Source of the DNA: an uncultured Barnesiella sp.
GTDB lineage: Bacteria > Bacteroidota > Bacteroidia > Bacteroidales > Barnesiellaceae_A
Direction of reading: 5' to 3'
Assembly: GCA_944321085.1 (NCBI GenBank)
Contig: CALUJY010000002.1
Coordinates: 124,001 to 188,000 of the forward strand
Length of the DNA: 64,000 nt
This document shows positions 9,766-17,994 of this stretch, one piece after another (within the stretch, counting starts at the first letter, position 1; each line of letters begins with the position of its first letter). Both the position numbers and the translations under genes were made by a program. The notes beneath the pieces were generated by a model. The model saw nothing but the letters and a program-made list of their open reading frames with translations, did not search any database and had not been told where the DNA came from.

Positions 9766-9958
9766 GGGCATGCAGTGGTATGTTTTAGAAAGTTATATAT
9801 CGAGAATAATATATAGTTCCCGGGGTATTGCAAATGATGAAAATATCTTTTGCCATACGCTCAACTTTGCTTAAATTTGTACGGATAGACAGGAATATCG
9901 TGTCGCATAAGTCGGTTTACTGTCGGACATTTTACGGTTGAATTCAATACCTCGTAAT

Positions 9959-10945
9959 ATGCGTTATCTTATATTATCGGACATACATGGGTCGCTTACG
10001 GCGTTGAATGCTGTATTGCCATATTTTGAGCAGTTCAAATGCAACTATATTTTGTTGCTGGGTGATATACTGTATCACGGTCCTCGTAATCCGTTGCCTG
10101 AGGGTTACGCACCCAAGGAGGTGGCAGAGCGACTGAATGAGTATGCCGACAAGATTGTCGCCGTCAGAGGTAATTGCGATTGCGAGGTTGACCAGATGTT
10201 GCTGCATTTCCCTTGCCAAGCCGACTATGTACCGGTATTCGACAATGGTGTTATGTTGTTGCTCTCGCATGGTCATGTGTATGCTCCACATAATATGCCT
10301 TCTCTTTGCGGTGCGTCGCTTTTCTTATACGGACACACTCATCTGTGGGAACTGACTCGCAACAAAGAGGGCGTGTGGCTTTGTAATCCCGGTTCCTTAT
10401 CCTTGCCCAAGGAGAACCGTCCGGCAAGTTTTGCCGTGTATGACAACGGAATTATTACCATATATACCCTGTTGGGTGAGGTGCTTGCCCAGTCGACTGT
10501 AAAAGCCGGGGCGTATCCTCCGCTATTGCAACGAGCCATAGAGCTGGCAACCGCTGCTCATGCCGGACAAACCGACCGTGCCGGGGTACCCTATATAACC
10601 CATCCTTTGCGTGTTATGGAGGCTTGCAATACTATCGAAGAGAAGATTGCGGCAGTCTTGCACGATGTAGTGGAAGACACCTCTGTAACTCTCGATGACT
10701 TGGCAAAGCAATTCCCTCCGGAGATTGTCGAAGCGGTTCGTTGTCTTACTCATCTGCCCGAAGATACATACGAGGAGTATGTCGAGCAGATAGCGACCAA
10801 TCCTATATCTGTGCAAGTGAAGTTGCGCGACCTTACCGATAATATGGACGTGAGGCGTCTTACAGCTATCGGTGAAACCGATGTAGAACGCCTGCGCAGA
10901 TACTTGAAAGCCTATAAACGTCTGTCAGGTTTACCGAGCAAGTGA
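9959..10945 (+). CDS. yfcE: YfcE-type phosphodiesterase fused to a SpoT/MESH1-like HD domain
   Basis: A 328-aa two-domain protein. Residues 1 to about 180 closely follow E. coli YfcE, a Mn-dependent phosphodiesterase: SDIHGS (D8, H10), LLGDILYHGPRNPLPEGYAP, VRGNCDCEVDQMLLHFP, LSHGHVYAPHNMP, LYGHTHLWE and NPGSLSLPK. Residues about 186-328 add an HD hydrolase like the (p)ppGpp-hydrolase domain of SpoT and MESH1: AAHAGQTDRAGVPYITHPLRV, AAVLHDVVEDT (H235, D236) and VKLRDLTDN, so its His, HD and Asp metal ligands are all present, with no synthetase domain. I chose the ATG at 9959, which matches the YfcE start; a TTG at 9938 is less likely. Combined alarmone and phosphodiester hydrolysis is inference. 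Confidence 0.9.
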   Translation: MRYLILSDIHGSLTALNAVLPYFEQFKCNYILLLGDILYHGPRNPLPEGYAPKEVAERLNEYADKIVAVRGNCDCEVDQMLLHFPCQADYVPVFDNGVMLLLSHGHVYAPHNMPSLCGASLFLYGHTHLWELTRNKEGVWLCNPGSLSLPKENRPASFAVYDNGIITIYTLLGEVLAQSTVKAGAYPPLLQRAIELATAAHAGQTDRAGVPYITHPLRVMEACNTIEEKIAAVLHDVVEDTSVTLDDLAKQFPPEIVEAVRCLTHLPEDTYEEYVEQIATNPISVQVKLRDLTDNMDVRRLTAIGETDVERLRRYLKAYKRLSGLPSK

Positions 10946-10958
10946 TTTTGTACAGCTG

Positions 10959-11651
10959 TTAGCGCAACAGCCACTCAAAGAAAGGAATGAGTAAGGAGGT
11001 GGCAATACCCGTAAGACCGATGGCAAGCCCGCTTATGGCTCCCTCTATGGCTCCTAACTCTATGGCACGGGCTGTACCCAACCCATGAGAGGCCGACCCT
11101 AATGCCAAACCGCGGGCAATAGGGTTGTTTACACGGCATTTGTTGAGCAACCATGGTCCTATGATGCTGCCTAAAACCCCGCAAAAGAACACGACAACGG
11201 TTGTCAATGCCGGTATTCCGCCTGAGTTTTTCGATAGTGAGATAGCGATGGGTATTGTTACCGATTTAGGTTGCAACGACGATATGATTTGCTCATCCAT
11301 GCCAAACCACCAGCCTAATAATATGACGCTCGTCACCCCAATGCAACCGCCTATCAGCGTAGCAAGGAATACGGCTGTTTCATGTCCTCTTAGATGTTCC
11401 ATTTGCTCATACAGCAAGTAGCCTAAGGCCACAACCGACGGACCCAACAAAAAATCTATAAAGGCACTGCCTCGATGAAAGGTTTCATAGTCTATGTGAA
11501 GCAGCATCAATACGGCAATGACAAGTACCAGCCCTATCACTACGGGATGGAATAATGACGATTTCACGCGGCGATATATAAGCGTTCCTATAAAATAACT
11601 GCCTATGACGAGTAGTAGCATGGCCGGTGTCGAAGTGTATATCTCTCTCAT
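10959..11651 (-). CDS. lrgB: LrgB/CidB-family membrane protein
   Basis: 230-aa polytopic inner-membrane protein of the LrgB/CidB family, with hydrophobic stretches throughout and the family segments GGIPALTTVVVFFCGVLGSI and GLALGSASHGLGTARAIELG near the C-terminus. LrgAB-type pairs are known as holin/antiholin-like modulators of murein hydrolases and, in other bacteria and plants, as pyruvate or glycolate transporters; which role applies here is not visible. It follows lrgA by 20 bp on the same strand and converges with the YfcE-HD gene 13 bp away. Confidence 0.92.
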   Translation of the reverse strand: MREIYTSTPAMLLLVIGSYFIGTLIYRRVKSSLFHPVVIGLVLVIAVLMLLHIDYETFHRGSAFIDFLLGPSVVALGYLLYEQMEHLRGHETAVFLATLIGGCIGVTSVILLGWWFGMDEQIISSLQPKSVTIPIAISLSKNSGGIPALTTVVVFFCGVLGSIIGPWLLNKCRVNNPIARGLALGSASHGLGTARAIELGAIEGAISGLAIGLTGIATSLLIPFFEWLLR

Positions 11652-11671
11652 ATATAATTCGATATATCGTT

Positions 11672-12013
11672 CTATTTAATGTGTTTGTCTAATATTTGCA
11701 TAGATATGCCTACACTCAATAACACAAGTATGGTAGTACCTACCGCAATAACTGTCAGAGCGACCCAATTTTCGGCGACAATACCGAAGTTGGCCATTAT
11801 TCCTACGCCGGCCGGGATAAAAAAGAGAGCCATATTCTGCGTGAGTATGTGCGACACATGTTTTACATGTTCGGGGCGGACGATGCGCATCATGAGTGCT
11901 GCAAACAATAGTACCATACCGCACACGCTGCCGGGTATAAATCCGTTCATGAAGTAGCTTGCCATCTCGCCGAGAAAGTAAAACAGCAGAATTATACAAA
12001 TTCCTCTAATCAT
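11672..12013 (-). CDS. lrgA: LrgA/CidA-family holin-like membrane protein
   Basis: 113-aa protein with four hydrophobic helices and family motifs: FLGEMASYFMNGFIPGSVCGMVLLF, then LTQNMALFFIPAGVGIMANF (motif pieces). It is the usual partner of LrgB and is the first gene of the pair. The family includes bacteriophage-holin-like proteins and, by recent functional work in other organisms, transporter subunits for small organic acids. No signal that separates these options is visible here. Confidence 0.92.
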   Translation of the reverse strand: MIRGICIILLFYFLGEMASYFMNGFIPGSVCGMVLLFAALMMRIVRPEHVKHVSHILTQNMALFFIPAGVGIMANFGIVAENWVALTVIAVGTTILVLLSVGISMQILDKHIK

Positions 12014-12095
12014 ACGATGTTATTATGTTATATATTAATTATTTATATTTGTAAGTATTACTCGCGAATGACTGCTTTTTGTTTGCATTTAATAG

Positions 12096-13997
12096 CTATT
12101 CGCATAGAGAGACGGTTATGCCGTCCATCTGCAATATCTTTTCGTCACACAATGTCCTGACCACCTCTACAATCTGCTCTTGCGGATATGAAAGCATTTC
12201 GGTCAACCGGGGAAGAGCGATACTGCCATTGGCTAATAGCGACTTCACGGCGTAGGTAATCTGAGCGAAACGCTCGTCGGTAAGAGGTGTGGCTCGTCGC
12301 GCTATACAGTTATCGCAACAATCGCAGTCGTTTGCCTTTTCGTCGAAGTAACGGAGTAATACGGCACTGCGGCACGACCGTGCATTGGCATAGTCTATCA
12401 TATACTCTATGCGTCGCGCCATACGTTCTTTCCGTTCTTCATAGACGCTTCGGGGTATTACAATGTAATGCGACTCCACGCGACGAATAGGGTAGTATAT
12501 ATAGGGCGTGCGTTTTCGCGGGATATAATGCAGCACGTGCATGCGCGATAGCAGGAGCAGCGCTTCGTAGACACTCTGCGCCGATATGCCTAACCTGTTT
12601 TGCAATACCTCTTCGTGAATCGTGACATAATCGGCAAACAGTCCGGTATATGACCTTAGTAAGCATTGCAGTACTTTGTCGGTCGAGTCATCGAGAGACA
12701 GGTTGTATAATTCGTCGCGGTGCATCAGCATCATTATGCGAGACAGAGAGTCGGTCTCTTCGATAAACTCCAATACTCCGGTTTGGGTTAAGATTTGCAA
12801 TGCGCTTACTGTGCGAAATGGCTGTATGTTGAATGTCTGACAAAAGTTGTTCAGGCTAAATTCGTATAATCTTTCGGCGCCGTCGCCAACGGCGACATTC
12901 AAGAAGTTGCACACGCGGTCATATACCTGTAAGATGAAATCTTTGGGCGGAAATGATTCTGCGATACGTCTTTTCAGCGTTATTTTGTCGCTATTGGCAT
13001 AGAGCAATACGGCATACGAGCGTTTCCCGTCGCGTCCTGCCCGTCCGGCTTCCTGATAATACTCTTCGGGAGAGTTGGGTACATCGGCGTGTATAACGAC
13101 ACGCACGTCGGGCTTATCAATTCCCATACCGAATGCGTTGGTTGCCACCATGACACGTATTTTGCCCGAACTCCATAGCTGCTGACGCTCGTTTTTCTCC
13201 TCCGAGGCAAGCCCTGCATGGTAGTATGTTGCCGAGAAGCCTGCGCGCGATAAGTCGGTGGCAATCTCTTTGGTATGTTTTCTGCTGCGTACATATACGA
13301 TGGCACTGCCGGGCACTCTTTCGAGGATGTGAAACAGTTGTTGCTGTTTGTTTTCGCCCGTTCTTACCACATACGAGAGGTTAGGGCGGGCAAATGATTT
13401 TTGCAGCATGCGTTCATCCTTGAACTTCAACTGTTTTTGTATATCTTGTGCCACGGCGCGGGTTGCCGATGCCGTTAATGCCAAAACGGGTACAAGGGGA
13501 AGGTGGGTGCGCAATGATGCAATATGCAAGTATGAAGGGCGAAAATCGTAACCCCATTGCGATATGCAATGCGCTTCGTCTACGACGATGAGCGATATAT
13601 TCATCTCTCGCAGACGATTGATAAACATTTCGGTGGCTATTCTTTCGGGAGAGATATATAAGAATTTATAGCCGCCATTGATGCAGTTTTCAAGAGCGAT
13701 GTTACGTTCGCGTCGGCTCATGCCGGTAGCAATCATTGCAGCTTTAATACCTCTGCTGCGCAGATTATCTACTTGGTCTTTCATAAGAGCTATTAGGGGC
13801 GTTATGACAAGGCATGTCCCGTCGGAGGCAAGTGCCGGAATTTGGAAGGTCAGCGATTTGCCTCCGCCCGTAGCCATAAGTCCGAGGGTGTCGTGCCCTT
13901 CGAGGACCGATGTGATAATCTCCTCTTGAAGCGGACGGAACTCTGTATAGCCCCAGTATCGCTCTAATATGGGATATATGCGCTCTTGAATGGTCAT
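12096..13997 (-). CDS. recQ: RecQ-family ATP-dependent DNA helicase (HRDC-less form)
   Basis: 633 aa, a 3'-5' superfamily 2 helicase acting in recombinational repair. The ATG at 13997 gives the family start MTIQERIYPILERYWGY; a start 13 codons upstream adds an unlikely Cys/Tyr-rich tail. Visible parts: motif 0 (FRPLQEEII), Walker A (MATGGGKSLTFQIPAL), DEAH box (VVDEAHCISQWGYDFR), helicase C with GMGIDKPDVRVVIHADVP and YYQEAGRAGRDG, and the zinc-binding region with CRSAVLLRYF and CDCCDNC. The C-terminal region ends soon after a winged helix, with no HRDC domain, like the shorter of the two RecQ types known in Bacteroidetes. It lies downstream of the rplI terminator. Confidence 0.93.
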   Translation of the reverse strand: MTIQERIYPILERYWGYTEFRPLQEEIITSVLEGHDTLGLMATGGGKSLTFQIPALASDGTCLVITPLIALMKDQVDNLRSRGIKAAMIATGMSRRERNIALENCINGGYKFLYISPERIATEMFINRLREMNISLIVVDEAHCISQWGYDFRPSYLHIASLRTHLPLVPVLALTASATRAVAQDIQKQLKFKDERMLQKSFARPNLSYVVRTGENKQQQLFHILERVPGSAIVYVRSRKHTKEIATDLSRAGFSATYYHAGLASEEKNERQQLWSSGKIRVMVATNAFGMGIDKPDVRVVIHADVPNSPEEYYQEAGRAGRDGKRSYAVLLYANSDKITLKRRIAESFPPKDFILQVYDRVCNFLNVAVGDGAERLYEFSLNNFCQTFNIQPFRTVSALQILTQTGVLEFIEETDSLSRIMMLMHRDELYNLSLDDSTDKVLQCLLRSYTGLFADYVTIHEEVLQNRLGISAQSVYEALLLLSRMHVLHYIPRKRTPYIYYPIRRVESHYIVIPRSVYEERKERMARRIEYMIDYANARSCRSAVLLRYFDEKANDCDCCDNCIARRATPLTDERFAQITYAVKSLLANGSIALPRLTEMLSYPQEQIVEVVRTLCDEKILQMDGITVSLCE

Positions 13998-14095
13998 ACT
14001 GTAAAATGCGGTGCAAAAGTAGCAATTATCCCTCAACGGTCAACTACGATATTATATTTTCTGATATGGAGTAAGCGGGGTGGGCTTATAGGAAT

Positions 14096-14140
14096 AAAAA
14101 ATCGGGACTATTCTGCATATAGAGAACAGCCCCGATTTTT
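14096..14140 (-). terminator. Terminator of the rpsF-rpsR-rplI operon
   Basis: On the minus strand AAAAATCGGG-type arms (14096-14106 and 14131-14140) pair through CCCGATTTTT with an extended, imperfect inner stem, followed by a T-run (TTTTTTATT). It lies 18 nt after the rplI stop and before recQ. Confidence 0.85.
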
Positions 14141-14158
14141 ATGTATGTGCCTATGTGT

Positions 14159-14614
14159 TTACTCCTCTACTTTCTCGGCAACTACCTCAAAGGGCAATTC
14201 AACCGAAACTTCGCGGTGCAATTTGATGGTGGCAGTGTAATTACCAACTTCTTTGATGGTCTCTTTAACGACGATTTTCTTGCGGTCGATATCTTGACCC
14301 TGAGCAGCCAATGCTTCGGCTATCTTGGCGCTGTTGATGCTGCCGTAGATAGTGCCTGCGTCGCTTACTTTGGCAGTAATTACGACCTTCAATTCGCCGA
14401 GAGCAGCAGCGACAGCCTCTGCATCTGCTTTGATTTTGGCAAGTTTGTGAGCTCTTTGCTTTTGATTTTCAGCCAATACCTTCAACGCCGAGGGCGAAGC
14501 GATAACAGCCAAACCTTTCGGGATGAGATAGTTGCGACCATATCCATCCTTAACGGTTACTACATCATCCTTGTAGCCCAGATTGGCTATGTCTTCTTTC
14601 AATATTACTTGCAT
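14159..14614 (-). CDS. rplI: 50S ribosomal protein L9
   Basis: Two-domain protein that binds 23S rRNA and projects from the base of the L1 stalk. 151 aa, with the N-terminal signature MQVILKEDIANLGYKDDVVTV and KDGYGRNYLIPKGLAV, the long connecting helix (AENQKQRAHKLAKIKADAEA), and the C-terminal domain with VSDAGTIYGSINSAKIAEAL. Third gene of the rpsF-rpsR-rplI operon, 23 bp after rpsR and followed by a strong terminator. Confidence 0.98.
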   Translation of the reverse strand: MQVILKEDIANLGYKDDVVTVKDGYGRNYLIPKGLAVIASPSALKVLAENQKQRAHKLAKIKADAEAVAAALGELKVVITAKVSDAGTIYGSINSAKIAEALAAQGQDIDRKKIVVKETIKEVGNYTATIKLHREVSVELPFEVVAEKVEE

Positions 14615-14637
14615 TATGATGTCCTCCTACGTTAAAG

Positions 14638-14907
14638 TTATTTCATCAAATCGGTTACATAAGGAAGCAAAGCCAAGTGGCGAGCCCTTTTCACAGCCTG
14701 AGCGATACGACGTTGGAATTTCAAAGAAGTTCCCGTAATGCGGCGGGGCAATATTTTGCCTTGCTCGTTCAAGAATTTCTTGAGAAACTCGGGGTCTTTA
14801 TAATCGATATATTTGATACCGTTCTTTTTGAAACGGCAATATTTTTTCTTCTTGACATCTACCGATGGGGGAGTCAAATATCTGATTTCAGATTGTCCTT
14901 GTGCCAT
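14638..14907 (-). CDS. rpsR: 30S ribosomal protein S18
   Basis: 89-aa protein that dimerises with S6 on the platform of the small subunit. Recognisable parts are [45 protein letters not shown] and [12 protein letters not shown] (split here below 20 residues each by the gaps). The single zinc-site Cys remnant CRFKK is present but not the full Cys set. It begins 3 nt after the rpsF stop, so translational coupling is likely. Confidence 0.98.
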   Translation of the reverse strand: MAQGQSEIRYLTPPSVDVKKKKYCRFKKNGIKYIDYKDPEFLKKFLNEQGKILPRRITGTSLKFQRRIAQAVKRARHLALLPYVTDLMK

Positions 14908-14910
14908 AGT

Positions 14911-15273
14911 TTAGTTCTCCTTTACTTCTTCGTTAGTAGTTGCTTTTGCTTTTAAGCCTCTTCTCTTGGCGGCATACTCGGCAGCAAATTTATCCTGCCT
15001 GAATGTCAAGAAACGAATTACACGCTCGTCGCGGCGGAAATTAACTTCAAGATTCTTTATCAACGTGGGCTCAGCGTCGAACTCAATGAGAGTATAGAAG
15101 CCTGTTGTCTTCTTTTGGATGGGGTAAGCCAATTTGCGCAAGCCCCAGTTCTCGGTGTTGACGATTGTTGCTCCGTTGTCAGTGAGAATCTTTTCGAACT
15201 TTTCTACCGCTTCCTTCATCTGCTCGGCAGACAAAACGGGAGTTAAAATGAAAACGGTTTCGTAATGATTCAT
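14911..15273 (-). CDS. rpsF: 30S ribosomal protein S6
   Basis: 120-aa small-subunit protein, with the family start [15 protein letters not shown], the [14 protein letters not shown] segment and the charged C-terminal tail. It is the first gene of the rpsF-rpsR-rplI operon. A complete Bacteroidetes promoter lies just upstream and the leader is only about 35 nt, without an evident structured S6:S18-binding leader. Confidence 0.98.
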   Translation of the reverse strand: MNHYETVFILTPVLSAEQMKEAVEKFEKILTDNGATIVNTENWGLRKLAYPIQKKTTGFYTLIEFDAEPTLIKNLEVNFRRDERVIRFLTFRQDKFAAEYAAKRRGLKAKATTNEEVKEN

Positions 15274-15313
15274 ACTAATTTGTTTAATAATTGGTTTGTA
15301 AAAAATTGCGGTG

Positions 15314-15345
15314 CAAAGATAAGACTTTCTTTTTTATCAGACAAA
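15314..15345 (-). promoter_or_regulatory. rpsF operon promoter
   Basis: On the minus strand TTTG (15345-15342) is followed after exactly 20 bp by TATCTTTG (15321-15314), a full match to the Bacteroidetes -33/-7 consensus. The predicted start is near 15308, about 35 nt before the rpsF ATG. Confidence 0.85.
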
Positions 15346-15473
15346 TTTTATTTGCCATTTTGTTCCTTATTTTTTTAGAGGGTAAATAATCGCTTCGTGA
15401 CTGCGAAAGAATAAAAATCTGTGATTGGTAGAATTTTGTTTTCTTAATAATCTTTTTTGTACATTATTTGTTG

Positions 15474-15481
15474 TATCTTTG
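15474..15481 (+). promoter_or_regulatory. -7 box of the MarR-hydrolase-ybaK operon
   Basis: TATCTTTG fits TAnnTTTG; the -33 element is not clear. The expected start near 15487 lies downstream of the TTG at 15468 and the ATG at 15483, which supports the ATG at 15504 as the true start of the MarR gene. Confidence 0.6.
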
Positions 15482-15503
15482 CATGGTTATAATAACAACA
15501 ATT

Positions 15504-15968
15504 ATGGATATAAACTTTTCGTCACTTCACCCCGAACTTTTATTTGCGCTCATCAGCGGAAAGTTGTCGGCTGCTGTTAATCGTCGATTGTACAGAGCCT
15601 TTCGGCAGCAAGGTATAGAGATAACTCCCGAACAATGGACAGTGTTATATTATCTATGGACTCGCGACGGGGTTACGCAACAAGAGCTTTGCATCTCTAC
15701 TTTCAAAGACAAGCCCAGCATGACAAGATTGATAGACAATCTCGAAAAGCTACATTGCGTGCAACGTGTTGCAAGCAAAGCCGACCGCCGTATCAATATC
15801 ATAAAACTCACGCCGCGGGGAAAAGAACTTGAACAAGAATCCAAACCTCTTGTTTTTTCAGTTATACGAGAAGCGCTTGCCGATCTCTCGCAAGAAGAGA
15901 TAAATGTATCGTATCGTGTATTGATACGCATCTTTGAGAATCTCAGGAGCTCTCTCGAAAGTAAATAA
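15504..15968 (+). CDS. MarR-family transcriptional regulator
   Basis: 154 aa. Winged-helix regulator that in this family dimerises and releases DNA when a small aromatic or oxidised ligand binds. After an N-terminal dimer helix (SGKLSAAVNRRLYRAFRQQG) come the core ITPEQWTVLYYLW, DGVTQQELCISTFKDKPSMT (recognition helix), RLIDNLEKL, and the wing VASKADRRINIIKLTPRG. The start at 15504 was chosen because the promoter -7 box at 15474-15481 puts earlier start codons outside the transcript. It leads an apparent three-gene operon: the hydrolase begins 16 bp later. The hydrolase substrate may be linked to the regulator's ligand, which is inference. Confidence 0.88.
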   Translation: MDINFSSLHPELLFALISGKLSAAVNRRLYRAFRQQGIEITPEQWTVLYYLWTRDGVTQQELCISTFKDKPSMTRLIDNLEKLHCVQRVASKADRRINIIKLTPRGKELEQESKPLVFSVIREALADLSQEEINVSYRVLIRIFENLRSSLESK

Positions 15969-15984
15969 AATTACCGTCGTTGTT

Positions 15985-17004
15985 ATGAAAAAAAGGTTCT
16001 TCTGTATCGTAGGTGTGATTTGCGCGATTGTTATCAGTCAGGCGCAATCTTATTATACTCCCGACTTGCTGGGGAGCGGATTCGAGAAGCATGTCTATGA
16101 TTTGCCTGACGATTATCATGGCAAAGTAGTGGCTACGCTTGTAAGGAAAAAGAACGATGTTCCCGTACAACGTGCAGTCTTGTATGTGCATGGCTACAAC
16201 GATTATTTCTTTCAAAAGGAGATGGCAGAACAGTTTATCGACTCGGGCTTTAATTTTTATGCTGTCGATTTACGCAAATACGGACGCTCCATTTTACCCG
16301 AACATTATCCTTTTGAAGTGCGCGACCTCGGCGAATATTTTGTAGAGATAGACTCGGCAGTATGTACCATCAAAAATGAAGGTAATAGAGAGATTGTCAT
16401 GATGGGGCATTCTACCGGAGGTTTGATAACTTCGTTATATTGCAATGAACGGAAAGAAGATTTGCAAATCGATGCTCTTATATTGAACAGCCCGTTCCTC
16501 GAATGGAACTTCAACGCTACATATCGTAATCTTCTTATCCCGTTCGTATCATGGTTAGGTAGTTTTATGCCCGATATGACGCTCGCCGATGAAAAAATCC
16601 CCTCGGCATACGGACAGAGTTTGTTGCAAGAGTATCACGGTGAGTGGTCGTATAATACCGATTGGAAAATGCTGCAAGCTCCCGGTCAGCGGTTTAGTTG
16701 GATACGTGCCATAGATAAGGGGCACGACAAGGTGCATGCCGGATTGGATATACCATGTCCTGTATTGGTACTGTTTTCCGACAAAAGTATATCGGACGAA
16801 AAGTGGTCGGCAGGCTTTCAGGAGGCCGATGCAGTACTCAACGTCGATGATATAGCTCGTTACGGACTTATGCTTGGCAAGGATGTCGAAGAAACGTCTA
16901 TACCCGGTGGCTTGCATGACCTTGTGCTGTCGCGAAGTGATGTACGCAATACCGTGTATGACACTATCTTCAAATGGCTTACCTCTAAAAATCTGATGCA
17001 ATGA
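15985..17004 (+). CDS. Secreted alpha/beta-hydrolase (serine esterase or lysophospholipase-like)
   Basis: 339 aa with a signal peptide (MKKRFFCIVGVICAIVISQAQ) chosen from the ATG at 15985. The fold is clear from VLYVHGYNDYFF (oxyanion region), FYAVDLRKYGRS, the nucleophile elbow MMGHSTGGLITSLY (Ser), an acid candidate in VLVLFSDKSIS and the late His in PGGLHDLVLSR. This combination is shared by monoglyceride lipase/lysophospholipase L2-like enzymes (DUF-like Hydrolase_4). The substrate is unknown. Export to the periplasm or surface is expected. Its stop overlaps the ybaK start (ATGA at 17001-17004), so the two are translationally coupled. Confidence 0.85.
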   Translation: MKKRFFCIVGVICAIVISQAQSYYTPDLLGSGFEKHVYDLPDDYHGKVVATLVRKKNDVPVQRAVLYVHGYNDYFFQKEMAEQFIDSGFNFYAVDLRKYGRSILPEHYPFEVRDLGEYFVEIDSAVCTIKNEGNREIVMMGHSTGGLITSLYCNERKEDLQIDALILNSPFLEWNFNATYRNLLIPFVSWLGSFMPDMTLADEKIPSAYGQSLLQEYHGEWSYNTDWKMLQAPGQRFSWIRAIDKGHDKVHAGLDIPCPVLVLFSDKSISDEKWSAGFQEADAVLNVDDIARYGLMLGKDVEETSIPGGLHDLVLSRSDVRNTVYDTIFKWLTSKNLMQ

Positions 17005-17480
17005 CAAAGATAAATAAGACTAATGCAGCCCGTTTGCTTGACAAGATGGGGTTGAAATATGAGCTGATACCTTATGCCGTAGATGAAGAGAATCTTGCAG
17101 CTGACCATGTTGCGGCTGAGCTGGGTGAAAGGATAGAACAAGTATTCAAAACATTGGTGTTGCGTGGCGATAAAACCGGCATATTCGTGTGTGTCATTCC
17201 CGGCGATAAGGAGGTGAATTTGAAGGCGGCTGCCAAAGTTTCGGGCAACAAAAGCGCTGCTATGCTGCATGTGAAAGAGTTGCTATCCACAACCGGATAC
17301 ATAAGGGGCGGATGTTCGCCCATAGGTATGAAGAAACATTTCCCCACGTTCTTACATGACAGTTGTCTGTCATACGATTATATATATGTAAGTGCGGGAG
17401 TACGTGGATTGCAAATAAAAATTGCGCCCGATGATTTGATAAAAGCTGCCGATGCAACTTTGGCCGATATCAGCGAATAA
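17001..17480 (+). CDS. ybaK: Cys-tRNA(Pro)/Cys-tRNA(Cys) deacylase YbaK-type
   Basis: 159-aa cytoplasmic trans-editing enzyme that hydrolyses mischarged Cys-tRNA-Pro. Family features: KTNAARLLDKMGLKYEL at the start, AELGERIEQVFKTLVLRGD, FVCVIPGDKEVNLKAAAKVSG with the conserved Lys, RGGCSPIGMKKHFPTF and SAGVRGLQIKIAPDDL. It is the third gene of the MarR-led operon, overlapping the hydrolase by 4 nt. Its last 11 bases overlap the 3' end of the convergent Nudix gene. The link to the hydrolase is not obvious. Confidence 0.95.
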   Translation: MTKINKTNAARLLDKMGLKYELIPYAVDEENLAADHVAAELGERIEQVFKTLVLRGDKTGIFVCVIPGDKEVNLKAAAKVSGNKSAAMLHVKELLSTTGYIRGGCSPIGMKKHFPTFLHDSCLSYDYIYVSAGVRGLQIKIAPDDLIKAADATLADISE

Positions 17481-17994
17481 GTCGGTCTTGTATCAGCGGA
17501 AGTAAGAGTTTAAATTCGTGGACGAAGTTGGGCGTGAATATGCCTTTCTCCATATTGCCGACAATATCGTGTAACTCCCAAAAATCTCCGGTTTCGAGTT
17601 CTCCGGGGTCGGGCGACAGACTGCCGTCATATTCTGTCCGATACGAAAAGACCAATTCGCGTTCGACCGATGAACGGAAAACGTATGTAAAGTTATGGAT
17701 GGGCGTAAAATCGGTTATCCCCAACTCTTCGCGGGCTTCGCGCCGCAAAGCATCTTCAATCTCTTCGCCGTAATCTACGTGGCCGCCCACTGCCGTATCC
17801 CATTTGCCGGGCTGTATATCTTTGTGTATCGACCTCTTCTGCAAGTATAGCCGTCCGTTGCAGATAACATGTAAGTGTACGACAGGATGTAACAACATAC
17901 TACCGTCGTGGCATTGACGACGGGTCGCTTTTCCTATGACTTTCCCCGTTTCATCTACGAGCGGGAACCACTCGTCTTGTATTTTATCTGTCAT
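17470..17994 (-). CDS. Nudix hydrolase (YfcD/IPP-isomerase-like)
   Basis: 174 aa. The Nudix box is complete: GGHVDYGEEIEDALRREA followed by REELGI (GX5EX7REUXEEXGU). The N-terminal part DEWFPLVDETGKVIGKATR resembles YfcD and the IPP-isomerase branch of the family, where the enzyme hydrolyses a nucleoside or other diphosphate; the substrate cannot be read from sequence. It is the last gene of the mazG-topB-nudix cluster, starting 4 nt inside the end of topB, so it is translationally coupled. Its 3' end overlaps ybaK tail to tail. Together with mazG it could serve clean-up of non-canonical nucleotides (inference). Confidence 0.88.
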   Translation of the reverse strand: MTDKIQDEWFPLVDETGKVIGKATRRQCHDGSMLLHPVVHLHVICNGRLYLQKRSIHKDIQPGKWDTAVGGHVDYGEEIEDALRREAREELGITDFTPIHNFTYVFRSSVERELVFSYRTEYDGSLSPDPGELETGDFWELHDIVGNMEKGIFTPNFVHEFKLLLPLIQDRLIR

